From Roseburia sp. (GTDB taxonomy: Bacteria; Bacillota; Clostridia; Lachnospirales; Lachnospiraceae): DNA of 12,576 bases. Positions 5,593-12,576 of the stretch are shown one piece after another (position 1 is the first letter of the stretch; each line of letters begins with the position of its first letter). Position numbers and translations under genes: made by a program. Below the pieces are notes generated by a model that was not told the DNA's origin, searched no databases, and worked only from the letters and a program-made list of their open reading frames with translations. The stretch is from contig JAGAIK010000434.1 in assembly GCA_017626625.1 (NCBI GenBank), forward strand, positions 1 to 12,576, read 5' to 3'.

Positions 5593-6618
5593 ATGAAAAA
5601 GAGACTAACCGTATTAATCACAGCTCTTATGGTGGGAGCATGTTTCGTTGCAGGCTGCGGAAACAACAGTGAAACCGCAGGAGAGGCGGGCCAGCAGGAA
5701 GTGCAGAGCGCATCGGCAGACACCGGGGAAAACGGAACATCGGCTTCCACAGAGACAGAGGCAGCGGACACCACGGAGACAGCAGAAATGGAAGAGACGG
5801 CTGCGGAGGAGGAAACAGTGGCAGGAAATCAGGCAATTTTAGTTGTTAGCTTCGGAACAAGCTATAATGACAGCAGGGACGCTACCATCGGCGCGATTGA
5901 AAATGCCATTGCAGATGCGTTCCCGGAGTATGAAGTGCGCAGGGCATTTACCAGCCAGATTATCATTGATAAATTAAAAGAGCGTGACGGACTTGAAATT
6001 GATAATGTGGAGGAAGCGTTAGACAGAGCAGTGGCAGACGGTATTGAAACCTTAGTGGTGCAGCCCACACATTTAATGAACGGGTATGAGTATACAGACC
6101 TCGCAGACGCTTTAAAGGATTATGAAGATAAATTTAATCAGATTGCATTGGCAGAACCGTTATTGACCAGCGACGCAGATTTTGATGCAGTGGTAAGCGC
6201 CATTACAGAGCACACCGCTTCTTATGATGACGGGGAGACGGCTGTCTGCTTTATGGGTCACGGAACAGAGGCGGATTCCAATGCCGTTTATGCAAAATTA
6301 CAGGAAAAAATAACAGCAGCAGGTTTTGAAAACTATTTCATTGGTACAGTAGAGGCAGAGCCTTCCTTAGAGGATGTGCTTGCGGCAGTGAAAGAAAAAG
6401 GAACCTACAAGAAGGTCGTGTTAGAGCCTTTAATGGTGGTAGCAGGAGACCATGCCAATAACGATATGGCAGGGGACGAGGAAGATTCCTGGAAGAGTGT
6501 TTTTGAAAGCGAAGGATTTGAAGTGGAGTGCCTGTTAGAGGGGCTCGGACAGAATGAGGCGATTCAGCAGATTTATGTAGAACATACCAGGGCGGCAGTG
6601 GACAGCCTGGCAGAATAA
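5593..6618 (+). CDS. cbiK: Secreted lipoprotein form of sirohydrochlorin cobaltochelatase (CbiK family)
   Basis: CbiK inserts cobalt into sirohydrochlorin in anaerobic cobalamin synthesis. This 341-residue version begins MKKRLTVLITALMV with lipobox VAGC (C22), then a Glu/Thr/Ala-rich linker (about 23-79), so it should be anchored outside the membrane. The chelatase domain spans about 80-340: QAILVVSFGTSYNDSR, VVQPTHLMNGYEY (H160), CFMGHGTEAD (H223), GTVEAEPSLEDV, VVAGDHANNDMAGDEEDSW (H287). H223 and H287 match in spacing and context the two metal-binding histidines of the family. Cytoplasmic CbiK proteins are about 260 residues and lack the leader and linker. ATG 5593 is chosen since it gives a clean signal peptide and has GGAGG at 5577-5581; the frame is open further up without signal. 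It is the first gene after the riboswitch and lies 12 bases before the next gene. Its true substrate outside the cell is unknown. Confidence 0.9.
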   Translation: MKKRLTVLITALMVGACFVAGCGNNSETAGEAGQQEVQSASADTGENGTSASTETEAADTTETAEMEETAAEEETVAGNQAILVVSFGTSYNDSRDATIGAIENAIADAFPEYEVRRAFTSQIIIDKLKERDGLEIDNVEEALDRAVADGIETLVVQPTHLMNGYEYTDLADALKDYEDKFNQIALAEPLLTSDADFDAVVSAITEHTASYDDGETAVCFMGHGTEADSNAVYAKLQEKITAAGFENYFIGTVEAEPSLEDVLAAVKEKGTYKKVVLEPLMVVAGDHANNDMAGDEEDSWKSVFESEGFEVECLLEGLGQNEAIQQIYVEHTRAAVDSLAE

Positions 6619-6630
6619 TGGAGAGTTGTT

Positions 6631-7653
6631 GTGAAAAATAGAATTTTAACCTACATAACACTTCTTACTCTTTTTACCGGTGTGGTGACAGCACCGGTAA
6701 ATTCTTATGGAGCAGAAGTGACGGAAAGTACAGAAAAGGAAAGTTCTGATTTAGTGGCGGGCGACGACGAAAAAGCTCCGGCGCAGGAGGTTGGAACAGA
6801 GGGCATGGTCCCTGTTTACGGGAAAGATATTGCAGACGGAACCTATTCCATTGAAGTGGAGTCAAGTTCCTCTATGTTCCGTATTGAAAAAGCGGAATTA
6901 ACCGTTGCAGATGGTGAGATGAGCGCCGTCATTACTCTTGGAGGAAAGGGTTACCTGCGGCTTTTCATGGGAACCGGGGAAGAAGCGGTTGCCGCAGATG
7001 AGAGCGCCTACGCAGAATACAAGGAGGACGCAGAGGGAGCCTATACCTATGAAATCTCCGTGGAGGCATTAAACAAGGAGCTGGAATGCACCGGGTTTAG
7101 CAAGCGGAAGGAAAAATGGTATGACCATCAGATTTGCTTTGACGCCGCCACCCTGCCAAAGGAGGCGCTGCTGATAGAGCTTCCCGCAGAGGATGCTTCC
7201 GGGGAAGCAGAACTGTATTTAGAGCAGGTAGAAACTGACCTTGCAGACGGAACTTATAAAATTAATGTGGATCTGGCAGGGGGCAGCGGCAAGGCTACGG
7301 TAGAATCTCCCGCAACCCTGAAGGTTTCAGAAAAGAAGGCAACGGCAGTGATTGTCTGGAGCAGCCCGAATTATGATTACATGATAGTAAACGGTGAGAA
7401 ATATCTTCCGGTGAATAAGGAGGGAAATTCCACCTTTGAAATTCCCGTTCTGCTGTTTGACGGGGAAATGCCGGTGACAGCGGATACTGTGGCAATGTCA
7501 ACACCTCATGAAATCGAGTATACCCTGACCTTCCATACCGACAGTATTGAAGAGGAAGACGGGGGAACGACGGGAATTGCCGCAGTGGCAGCAGTTTTGC
7601 TTTTGGCAGTGGGAAGTCTGGCTTTGGTGAGAAAAAGGAAAGCGGCAAAATGA
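6631..7653 (+). CDS. Membrane-anchored surface protein with two related beta-rich domains
   Basis: The 340-residue protein has a signal peptide (about 1-28, cleavage near SYGA), an acidic low-complexity segment to about 58, two related domains and a C-terminal anchor. Domain 1 (about 65-190) starts IADGTYSIEVESS and domain 2 (about 203-308) starts LADGTYKINVDLAGG; both continue with an AxLxVxxxxxxAxI strand and then a Tyr/Leu-Met segment (YLRLFMGTG; YDYMIVNGEKY). This layout resembles NEAT and other surface haem-binding domains, but the match is only by pattern. The end is a hydrophobic helix (GIAAVAAVLLLAVGSLALV) with a KRK tail; no LPxTG sorting motif is visible. The GTG start at 6631 has GGAG at 6620-6623. 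Its place between the chelatase and the binding protein suggests binding of a tetrapyrrole, corrinoid or metal complex at the cell surface. Confidence 0.7.
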   Translation: MKNRILTYITLLTLFTGVVTAPVNSYGAEVTESTEKESSDLVAGDDEKAPAQEVGTEGMVPVYGKDIADGTYSIEVESSSSMFRIEKAELTVADGEMSAVITLGGKGYLRLFMGTGEEAVAADESAYAEYKEDAEGAYTYEISVEALNKELECTGFSKRKEKWYDHQICFDAATLPKEALLIELPAEDASGEAELYLEQVETDLADGTYKINVDLAGGSGKATVESPATLKVSEKKATAVIVWSSPNYDYMIVNGEKYLPVNKEGNSTFEIPVLLFDGEMPVTADTVAMSTPHEIEYTLTFHTDSIEEEDGGTTGIAAVAAVLLLAVGSLALVRKRKAAK

Positions 7654-8840
7654 GAATGAGAAAAGTAATAATCCCTGTTTTGGCGGGGGTGATAGCAGGA
7701 GCTGCAGCGATAACGGGCTGCAGCAGCAATAACGGGGCAAAGGAGGCTTCTTCCGGTGAAAACATACCGGAGGAAGTCCGGATAGAGACAGATGAAGATA
7801 TCAGTCCGGAGCTTACGTTTCTGGACAGAATGGAATTGACCTATGCAGAACAATTTGCAATCGACGAATATAATGACGGCTACAGGCTGATATCCATATC
7901 AGACGGGAGCCGTTTTTTGATAGTGCCGGAGGGAGAAGAAATCCCGGCAGAATTAGATGAGGATATCGTAGCCTTGCAGCAGCCCTTAGACCATATTTAT
8001 CTGGTGGCAACCGCCGCCATGGATATGGTGTGTTCCTTAGAGGCGTTGGATGCGGTGCGCCTTTCGGGTACGGAAAGCTCCGGCTGGTATATGGAAGAGG
8101 CGAAGGAAGCCATGGAGCGGGGGGATATCCTGTATGCGGGGAAATACAGTGCGCCGGATTATGAGCTGATTTTATCGGAAGGCTGCCGTCTGGCGGTGGA
8201 AAATACCATGATTTCCCATGCGCCGGAGGTCAGCGAAAAGTTAGAAGCGTTTGGCATTCCGGTATTTATTGATTATTCCAGCTATGAGAGCCATCCTTTA
8301 GGGCGGGTGGAATGGATTAAGCTGTACGGTGCGCTCCTTGGAAAAGAGGAACAGGCGCAGGAACTGTTTTTAGCGCAGGAGGCGGATTTGCAGGAAGCGT
8401 CTGCGGAAGAGAAAACCGGAAAAACAGTGGCGTTTTTCTTTATCACCACCAATGGAGCAGTGAACGTGCGGAAATCCACGGACTATGTGCCGAAAATGAT
8501 AGAGCTTGCGGGAGGAACCTATATTTTTGATGAATTAGGCGGTTCCGAGGGCAAATCTTCCTCTGTTACCATGCAGATGGAGGAATTTTATGCGGCGGCA
8601 AAGGATGCGGATTACCTGATTTACAACAGCAGCATTGACGGTGAAATCCGTACCATAGAGGAACTTTTAGGGAAGAGCAGCCTGCTGGCAGATTTTAAGG
8701 CAGTGCAGGAAGGAGACGTCTTTTGTACCACAAAAAATTTATATCAGGAATCCATGGCAATCGGAAGCCTGACGAAGGACATACATTCCATGCTGACGGG
8801 GGAAACGGAGGACATGGAGTATCTTTATCCGCTGGAATAG
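7650..8840 (+). CDS. ABC transporter substrate-binding lipoprotein, BtuF/FepB type
   Basis: This 396-residue protein has a lipoprotein signal with lipobox ITGC (C24), a short acidic linker, and a class III periplasmic-binding-protein fold as in BtuF, FepB and HmuT. Two lobes can be seen. The first includes DGSRFLIVPEG, IYLVATAAMDMVCSLEALDAVRLSGT and ILYAGKYSAPDYELILSEGCRLAV. The second follows the linking helix and includes FGIPVFIDYSSYESHPLGRVEWIKLYGALLG, GKTVAFFFITTNGAVNVRK and YVPKMIELAGGTYIFDELG. These are hallmarks of siderophore, haem and cobalamin binding proteins. The ATG overlaps the previous stop (ATGA, 7650-7653), so translation is coupled. The riboswitch context favours a corrinoid, tetrapyrrole or cobalt-complex ligand; iron compounds are the alternative. 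Confidence 0.88.
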   Translation: MRMRKVIIPVLAGVIAGAAAITGCSSNNGAKEASSGENIPEEVRIETDEDISPELTFLDRMELTYAEQFAIDEYNDGYRLISISDGSRFLIVPEGEEIPAELDEDIVALQQPLDHIYLVATAAMDMVCSLEALDAVRLSGTESSGWYMEEAKEAMERGDILYAGKYSAPDYELILSEGCRLAVENTMISHAPEVSEKLEAFGIPVFIDYSSYESHPLGRVEWIKLYGALLGKEEQAQELFLAQEADLQEASAEEKTGKTVAFFFITTNGAVNVRKSTDYVPKMIELAGGTYIFDELGGSEGKSSSVTMQMEEFYAAAKDADYLIYNSSIDGEIRTIEELLGKSSLLADFKAVQEGDVFCTTKNLYQESMAIGSLTKDIHSMLTGETEDMEYLYPLE

Positions 8841-9856
8841 CGGGGCAAAAAAGAATACGGTATTTTGCGGCTTATGGGGTGCTGGCAGTCCTGCTTCTGG
8901 TGCTCCTGGGATTAAATGTCTGCATTGGAAGCGTTTCGGTTCCTTTTTCGGATGTCCTTAAGAATTTTGCCGGACAGGACATCGGGGAGACGGAGCGGAA
9001 CATTCTGATGCAGATACGGCTGCCGAGGGCGTTGGCTGCGGCGATTTTAGGGGGAGCGCTGGGACTGTCGGGGTATCTGTTGCAGACCTTTTTCCACAAT
9101 CCCATCGCAGGACCCTTTGTCCTTGGCATTTCCTCCGGGGCAAAGCTGGTGGTGGCGCTGGTGATGGTGTTTTTTCTGGGAAATTCCGTGAGAGTCAGCT
9201 CGGCGGCACTGATACTGGCGGCTTTTGTGGGGGCATTTCTCTCCATGGGCTTTGTGCTTTTAATGTCAAGGGCAGTGGACAAAATGTCTATGCTCATTGT
9301 CAGCGGAGTGATGATTGGCTATATCGGTTCGGCGGTGACGGATTTTGTGGTGACCTTTGCGGAGGATGCGGATATTGTAAATTTACATAACTGGTCGAAG
9401 GGCAGCTTTTCCGGCATCTCTTGGGAAAATGTGTATGTCATGGCGGTGGTGGTACTGGCAGCGTCCGTACTGGTATTTTTTCTGGCAAAGCCCATCGGGG
9501 CATTTCAGATGGGAGAGGGCTATGCAAAGACCATGGGAGTAAATGTGGGCAGGCTGAAGGTGGAACTGGTGCTGCTCTCAAGCATTCTGGCGGCATGTAT
9601 CACCGCTTTTGCAGGTCCGGTTTCCTTTGTGGGGATAGCGGTGCCCCATCTGGTGAAACAGTTGTTTGGCACGGCAAAGCCGATTGTCATGATACCTGCC
9701 TGCTTTCTTGGGGGAGGAACCTTCTGCCTGTTCTGTGACTTGCTGGCACGCACGATTTTTGCGCCCACGGAACTGAGTATCAGCACGGTGACGGCGGTGT
9801 TTGGCGCACCTGTGGTCATTGTGGTTTTGTTGCGGCGCAAGAGCGGGGAGCGTTAA
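8723..9856 (+). CDS. FecCD/BtuC-type ABC transporter permease (start uncertain)
   Basis: The protein is a FecCD-family permease with about nine to ten membrane helices. Signatures are RLPRALAAAILGGALGLSGY with LQTFFHNPIAGPFVLGISSG, the cytoplasmic coupling stretch GEGYAKTMGVNVGRLK, and AGPVSFVGIAVPHLVK. Normal members are about 330-340 residues. Here the familiar part begins near residue 43 (KRIRYFAAYGV, base 8849). No standard start codon lies between TTG 8723 and GTG 8879 in this frame. TTG 8723 has a fine ribosome binding site (GGAAGGAG, 8708-8715) but would overlap the binding-protein gene by 118 bases and add an odd 42-residue hydrophilic leader. GTG 8879 would keep the first helix but has no good ribosome binding site. 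The permease likely works as a homodimer, since no second one is present. It is 18 bases upstream of the ATPase. Confidence 0.87.
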   Translation: MYHKKFISGIHGNRKPDEGHTFHADGGNGGHGVSLSAGIAGQKRIRYFAAYGVLAVLLLVLLGLNVCIGSVSVPFSDVLKNFAGQDIGETERNILMQIRLPRALAAAILGGALGLSGYLLQTFFHNPIAGPFVLGISSGAKLVVALVMVFFLGNSVRVSSAALILAAFVGAFLSMGFVLLMSRAVDKMSMLIVSGVMIGYIGSAVTDFVVTFAEDADIVNLHNWSKGSFSGISWENVYVMAVVVLAASVLVFFLAKPIGAFQMGEGYAKTMGVNVGRLKVELVLLSSILAACITAFAGPVSFVGIAVPHLVKQLFGTAKPIVMIPACFLGGGTFCLFCDLLARTIFAPTELSISTVTAVFGAPVVIVVLLRRKSGER

Positions 9857-9874
9857 GGAAGGAACGGAGGAACT

Positions 9875-11005
9875 ATGGCGGATTATTATTTCAGGGTGGA
9901 AGGGCTGGCTGTGGGCTACCAGGGAAAGCCTGTGATAAAGAATATCAGTTTTGGGATAGAAAAAGGGGAGATTCTCACTTTAATCGGAGCGAACGGTGCG
10001 GGGAAATCTACGATATTAAAAAGCATTGCAGGGCAGCTCGCCCCCGTTGCGGGAACGGCATTTCTCGGACAGAGGGAACTGCGGGAAATCGGGCAGGCGG
10101 AGCTGGCAAAGGAATTAGCCGTGGTGTTTACGGAGCGCCTGCACACGGAGATGATGAGCTGCGAGGATGTGGTGGCAACGGGGCGTTATCCCTATACCGG
10201 GAAATTCGGCATTTTGTCGAAAGAGGATGAAGGGGCGGTGGCGGAAGCCATGGCGCTGGTGCAGGTGGAGGAGTTAAAAAACAGGGACTTCACTAAAATC
10301 AGCGACGGTCAGAGACAGCGGGTACTGTTGGCAAGAGCCATTGCCCAGCAGCCAAAGGTGCTTCTTTTAGATGAGCCAACCTCTTATCTGGATATAAAAT
10401 ATAAATTGGAGTTTTTGTCCACGTTACAGCAGATGGCGCGGCGGAATCATCTTTCCGTCATTATGTCTCTGCATGAACTGGATTTGGCGGAGCGGATTTC
10501 CGATAAAATTTTATGTGTGGGAAATCATCGGGTTGAGAAATTCGGTACCCCGGAGGAAATTTTTGTGCCGGGCTATATAGGAAACCTGTTTCATATGACA
10601 GCCGGAAGCTTTGATGAGAACAGCGGCAATTCGGAGTTAGAGCCGCCGGAGGGGGAACCGGAGGTTTTTGTCATCGCAGGCGGTGGCAGCGGAAAGGCGG
10701 TATATCGCAGATTACAGCGGGCGGGCGTAGCTTTTGCAGCGGGGATTTTATTTGAAAATGATGTGGATTATCCGGTGGCGAAGGCGCTTGCGGCAGCGGT
10801 CATTGCGGAAGAGCCCTTTGAAAAAATCAGCGAGAACCGGGTGAAAGAAGCAAAAAAGCAGATAAATAAATGCAGAAACGTCATTTGCTGCCGGGAAAAC
10901 TTCGGTGTCTGGGACAGGGAAAACGAACTGCTGCTGGAATATGCAAAGGAAAATGGAAAAACAGTGCAGACGCCTTCAGAGTATTTTTTCGAGAGGAGGA
11001 AATAA
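9875..11005 (+). CDS. ABC transporter ATPase (FecE/BtuD type) with extra C-terminal domain
   Basis: The first 240 residues of this 376-residue protein are a complete ATPase: Walker A GANGAGKST (38-46), Q-loop region near VVFTERLHTEMM, signature ISDGQRQR (S143-D144-G145, instead of the usual LSGGQ), Walker B VLLLDEPTSYLD (D166) and H-loop SLHELDLA (H200). It powers import by the permease upstream. ATPases of this group usually have about 255-270 residues; here about 125 more follow, with a glycine-rich strand-loop VFVIAGGGSGKAVYRR, GVAFAAGILFENDVDYPVAKAL, AVIAEEPFEKI, and NVICCRENFG with a Cys pair. The extension looks like a Rossmann-like alpha/beta domain and may be a regulatory domain. GGAGG (9866-9870) precedes the ATG by 4 bases. 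The next gene starts 2 bases after the stop. Confidence 0.93.
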   Translation: MADYYFRVEGLAVGYQGKPVIKNISFGIEKGEILTLIGANGAGKSTILKSIAGQLAPVAGTAFLGQRELREIGQAELAKELAVVFTERLHTEMMSCEDVVATGRYPYTGKFGILSKEDEGAVAEAMALVQVEELKNRDFTKISDGQRQRVLLARAIAQQPKVLLLDEPTSYLDIKYKLEFLSTLQQMARRNHLSVIMSLHELDLAERISDKILCVGNHRVEKFGTPEEIFVPGYIGNLFHMTAGSFDENSGNSELEPPEGEPEVFVIAGGGSGKAVYRRLQRAGVAFAAGILFENDVDYPVAKALAAAVIAEEPFEKISENRVKEAKKQINKCRNVICCRENFGVWDRENELLLEYAKENGKTVQTPSEYFFERRK

Positions 11006-11007
11006 AA

Positions 11008-12159
11008 ATGTCCATGACCATATATACCATGACCCACAAACCCTTTACACCACCTCCGGATAAGCTTTATCAGCCGTTACAGGTGGGCAGCGCCCTGCAT
11101 GAAAATTTAGGGTATCTTTCCGACAATGAAGGAGATAATATTTCCGAGCAGAATCCCTATTACAGCGAGCTGACAGGTCATTACTGGGTATGGAAAAACG
11201 ATAAGCATTCCGATTACGTGGGTTGTGCCCATTACAGACGTTATCTGGTAAATGAAAGGGAAGAACTGTATACGGAAGCAGAGTTGTTAGCGCTGCTGAA
11301 AGAATACGACATGGTAACGACCAAGCTGCTGACACTGGAATATAGCTATTACGAGGCTTTTGATGACAGGCACAATGCGAAGGATTTAGATGTGTTGGGG
11401 GAGGTCATAAAAGAGCTGTCACCGCAGTATTATGACAATTATATCCGTCTGGTGCACGGAAAACAGACTTATTTCGGCAATATGTTTGTGATGGCAAAAC
11501 CTCTTTATGACAGTTACATGGAGTTTTTGTTCCCACTGCTGTTTGAAGCCCAGAAGCGGATTGATATGACAGGATATGACGGGTATCAGAAGCGGCTCTT
11601 CGGGTTTTTCTCTGAATTTCTCCTTTATGTCTGGGTCACCACCAATGGCATTCGGGTAAAAGAAGCTAAGGTGGGACTAATCAGCGAGAAGGCGGAGACA
11701 AGAGAGTTAAAACAGCAGATTGCAGAATTTTTCCGGGAAAAAGATATTGCCGGGGCAAAAGCCTGTTTTTGGGAATTTTATAAGAAGCGACCGGATATTC
11801 TCATGGAGGTATCGGATATCAACCGGGAATGCCGCCTTGCCATGCAGGCAATCAGCAGCTTAGAGTGGGAGGAAAAGCAGACGGGGCACAGCCGTCTGGA
11901 GAAAACCACGGATTTTTTTGAATTAATAGAATTTTACCGTTTTTTGAACAGGCTGACGCTGCGTTATGGAAAAACGGCGGATACAGTGGAGAAGCTGCGG
12001 GAGGCTGCAACAGAAAAAGAGGAGCGGGAATTTATGGAAAAACAGCAGATTTCCGAAACGGAATACGCCATTGCCAGAAAAGTAAACGGAATAGGCGGGG
12101 GCGCTGAAGTTTCACCAGGGAGAGCGGCAGAGCTTAGGCGGGAAACGGAGGAATTATGA
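11008..12159 (+). CDS. DUF4422 putative glycosyltransferase
   Basis: The 383-residue protein starts MSMTIYTMTHKPFTPP and carries the DUF4422 hallmarks: GDNISEQNPYYSELTGHYW, VWKNDKHSDYVGCAHYRRYL (about 62-81), MVTTKLLTLEYSYYEAF and GKQTYFGNMFVMAKPLYDSY. DUF4422 proteins are regarded as GT-A-like glycosyltransferases of surface polysaccharide loci. The domain ends near residue 235; the remaining 150 residues are helical and charged, and end in a low-complexity RRETEEL tail. It has no signal peptide, so it acts in the cytoplasm. AGGAGG (10994-10999) precedes ATG 11008 by 8 bases; the frame is open further upstream inside the ATPase gene, but only this ATG has a good site. It starts 2 bases after the ATPase stop and overlaps the next gene by ATGA. 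A glycosyltransferase in a cobalamin-controlled uptake operon is unexpected. Confidence 0.8.
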   Translation: MSMTIYTMTHKPFTPPPDKLYQPLQVGSALHENLGYLSDNEGDNISEQNPYYSELTGHYWVWKNDKHSDYVGCAHYRRYLVNEREELYTEAELLALLKEYDMVTTKLLTLEYSYYEAFDDRHNAKDLDVLGEVIKELSPQYYDNYIRLVHGKQTYFGNMFVMAKPLYDSYMEFLFPLLFEAQKRIDMTGYDGYQKRLFGFFSEFLLYVWVTTNGIRVKEAKVGLISEKAETRELKQQIAEFFREKDIAGAKACFWEFYKKRPDILMEVSDINRECRLAMQAISSLEWEEKQTGHSRLEKTTDFFELIEFYRFLNRLTLRYGKTADTVEKLREAATEKEEREFMEKQQISETEYAIARKVNGIGGGAEVSPGRAAELRRETEEL

Positions 12160-12576
12160 GCTTAAAAAAAGAATTATTTCATATTACAGAGAGAAATCCC
12201 TTTTCTAAACTTTTAGGAATGGAACTTTTAGAGACAGGAGAAGGATATGCGAAGGGGCGTGCGCCGCTGAAAACAGAATATACCAATATTTATGGCGGTA
12301 TGCACGGCGGCTGCTCTTATGCGTTAGCGGACACGCTCGCAGGGATTGCGGCGGCAACCTACGGGAATTATACCACAACAGTAAACGGAAGCCTGAATTA
12401 TCTGCTTCCCATAAAAGATACGGAATACGTGTACTGTGAGGCAAAAGCGGTGCGGCAGGGCGGCAAAGTGGGAGTTTATGAGGTGCTGCTTACCAATGAT
12501 AACGGAGAGCTTTTGTGTACCGGAACATTTACCTATTACCGCCTGAAAGAAAAAATTCAGGGATTTCAGGAAGAAA
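12156..12576 (+). CDS. PaaI-family hotdog-fold thioesterase (3' truncated by window edge)
   Basis: The frame is open from ATG 12156 to the window end, giving 140 residues. This is nearly the full usual length of about 140-150, so only a short tail is missing. Hallmarks of PaaI-type acyl-CoA thioesterases are visible: FSKLLGMELLETGEGYAKG, the active-site helix region IYGGMHGGCSYALADTLAGI, and the strand pair TTTVNGSLNYLLPI with VYCEAKAVRQGGKVGVYEV. The family hydrolyses acyl-CoA thioesters, including phenylacetyl-CoA derivatives; the substrate is not predictable here. The ATG overlaps the previous stop (ATGA), with GGAGG (12147-12151) 4 bases upstream, so translation is coupled to the DUF4422 gene. 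A role in cobalamin uptake is not evident; it may be a passenger at the operon end. Confidence 0.9.
   Translation, partial: MSLKKELFHITERNPFSKLLGMELLETGEGYAKGRAPLKTEYTNIYGGMHGGCSYALADTLAGIAAATYGNYTTTVNGSLNYLLPIKDTEYVYCEAKAVRQGGKVGVYEVLLTNDNGELLCTGTFTYYRLKEKIQGFQEE

Noticed and set aside
5463..5672. ORF of 69 codons between the riboswitch hairpin and the CbiK gene
   Set aside because: It has no ribosome binding site, runs out of frame into the CbiK signal peptide and has unlikely composition.
8847..8853. Slippery-looking A AAA AAG heptamer at the permease start
   Set aside because: The binding-protein frame already stops at 8838-8840, so a -1 shift here could not create a fusion with the permease.
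1..12576. CRISPR arrays, tRNA/rRNA genes, transposases, integrases or attachment sites
   Set aside because: No regularly spaced repeats with spacers, no recognisable RNA gene and no transposase or integrase motif were found by reading; the only tandem repeat is the 70-bp duplication near 1825-1942.

Overview
The window looks like a chromosomal segment of a Gram-positive anaerobe of the Clostridia, most likely Lachnospiraceae-like. This is an inference from AGGAGG-type ribosome binding sites, some TTG/GTG starts, purine-rich coding strands, lipoprotein signal peptides, a stand-alone half-size EamA protein and a cobalamin riboswitch driving a Gram-positive uptake operon. All supported genes are on the + strand. 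No rRNA, tRNA, CRISPR array or insertion sequence was seen.

Left part (1-1270): the 3' end of an unidentified gene, a strong intrinsic terminator, a 46-codon ORF with a good ribosome binding site, and a class I SAM-dependent methyltransferase followed by a perfect 13-bp hairpin.

Middle-left (1271-3749): a compact cassette with its own near-consensus promoter. It encodes a small winged-helix-like protein, then a protein with the layout of a DNA C5-cytosine methyltransferase whose catalytic motifs are eroded. This gene is split between two frames at a run of nine A. The second half continues in frame into a DUF4062 (TIR-like) domain with a C-terminal coiled coil; a good internal ribosome binding site could also start DUF4062 separately. 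This is the best candidate for an undescribed system: a catalytically dead DNA-methyltransferase-like sensor coupled to a DUF4062 protein, possibly a defence cassette. The function is inference.

Middle (3750-5082): a VanZ-family membrane protein and a half-size EamA transporter.

Right part (5083-12576): an extended -10 promoter and a full cobalamin riboswitch with a downstream hairpin lead a tightly packed operon. In order it encodes a secreted lipoprotein form of the CbiK cobaltochelatase, a surface protein with two related beta-rich domains and a C-terminal membrane anchor, a BtuF/FepB-type substrate-binding lipoprotein, a FecCD/BtuC-type permease, an ABC ATPase with an unusual C-terminal domain, a DUF4422 putative glycosyltransferase, and a PaaI-type hotdog thioesterase cut by the window edge. 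The first five read as a surface-to-cytoplasm route that binds, possibly metallates, and imports a tetrapyrrole, corrinoid or cobalt complex, repressed when cobalamin is plentiful. The last two have no obvious role in that route.
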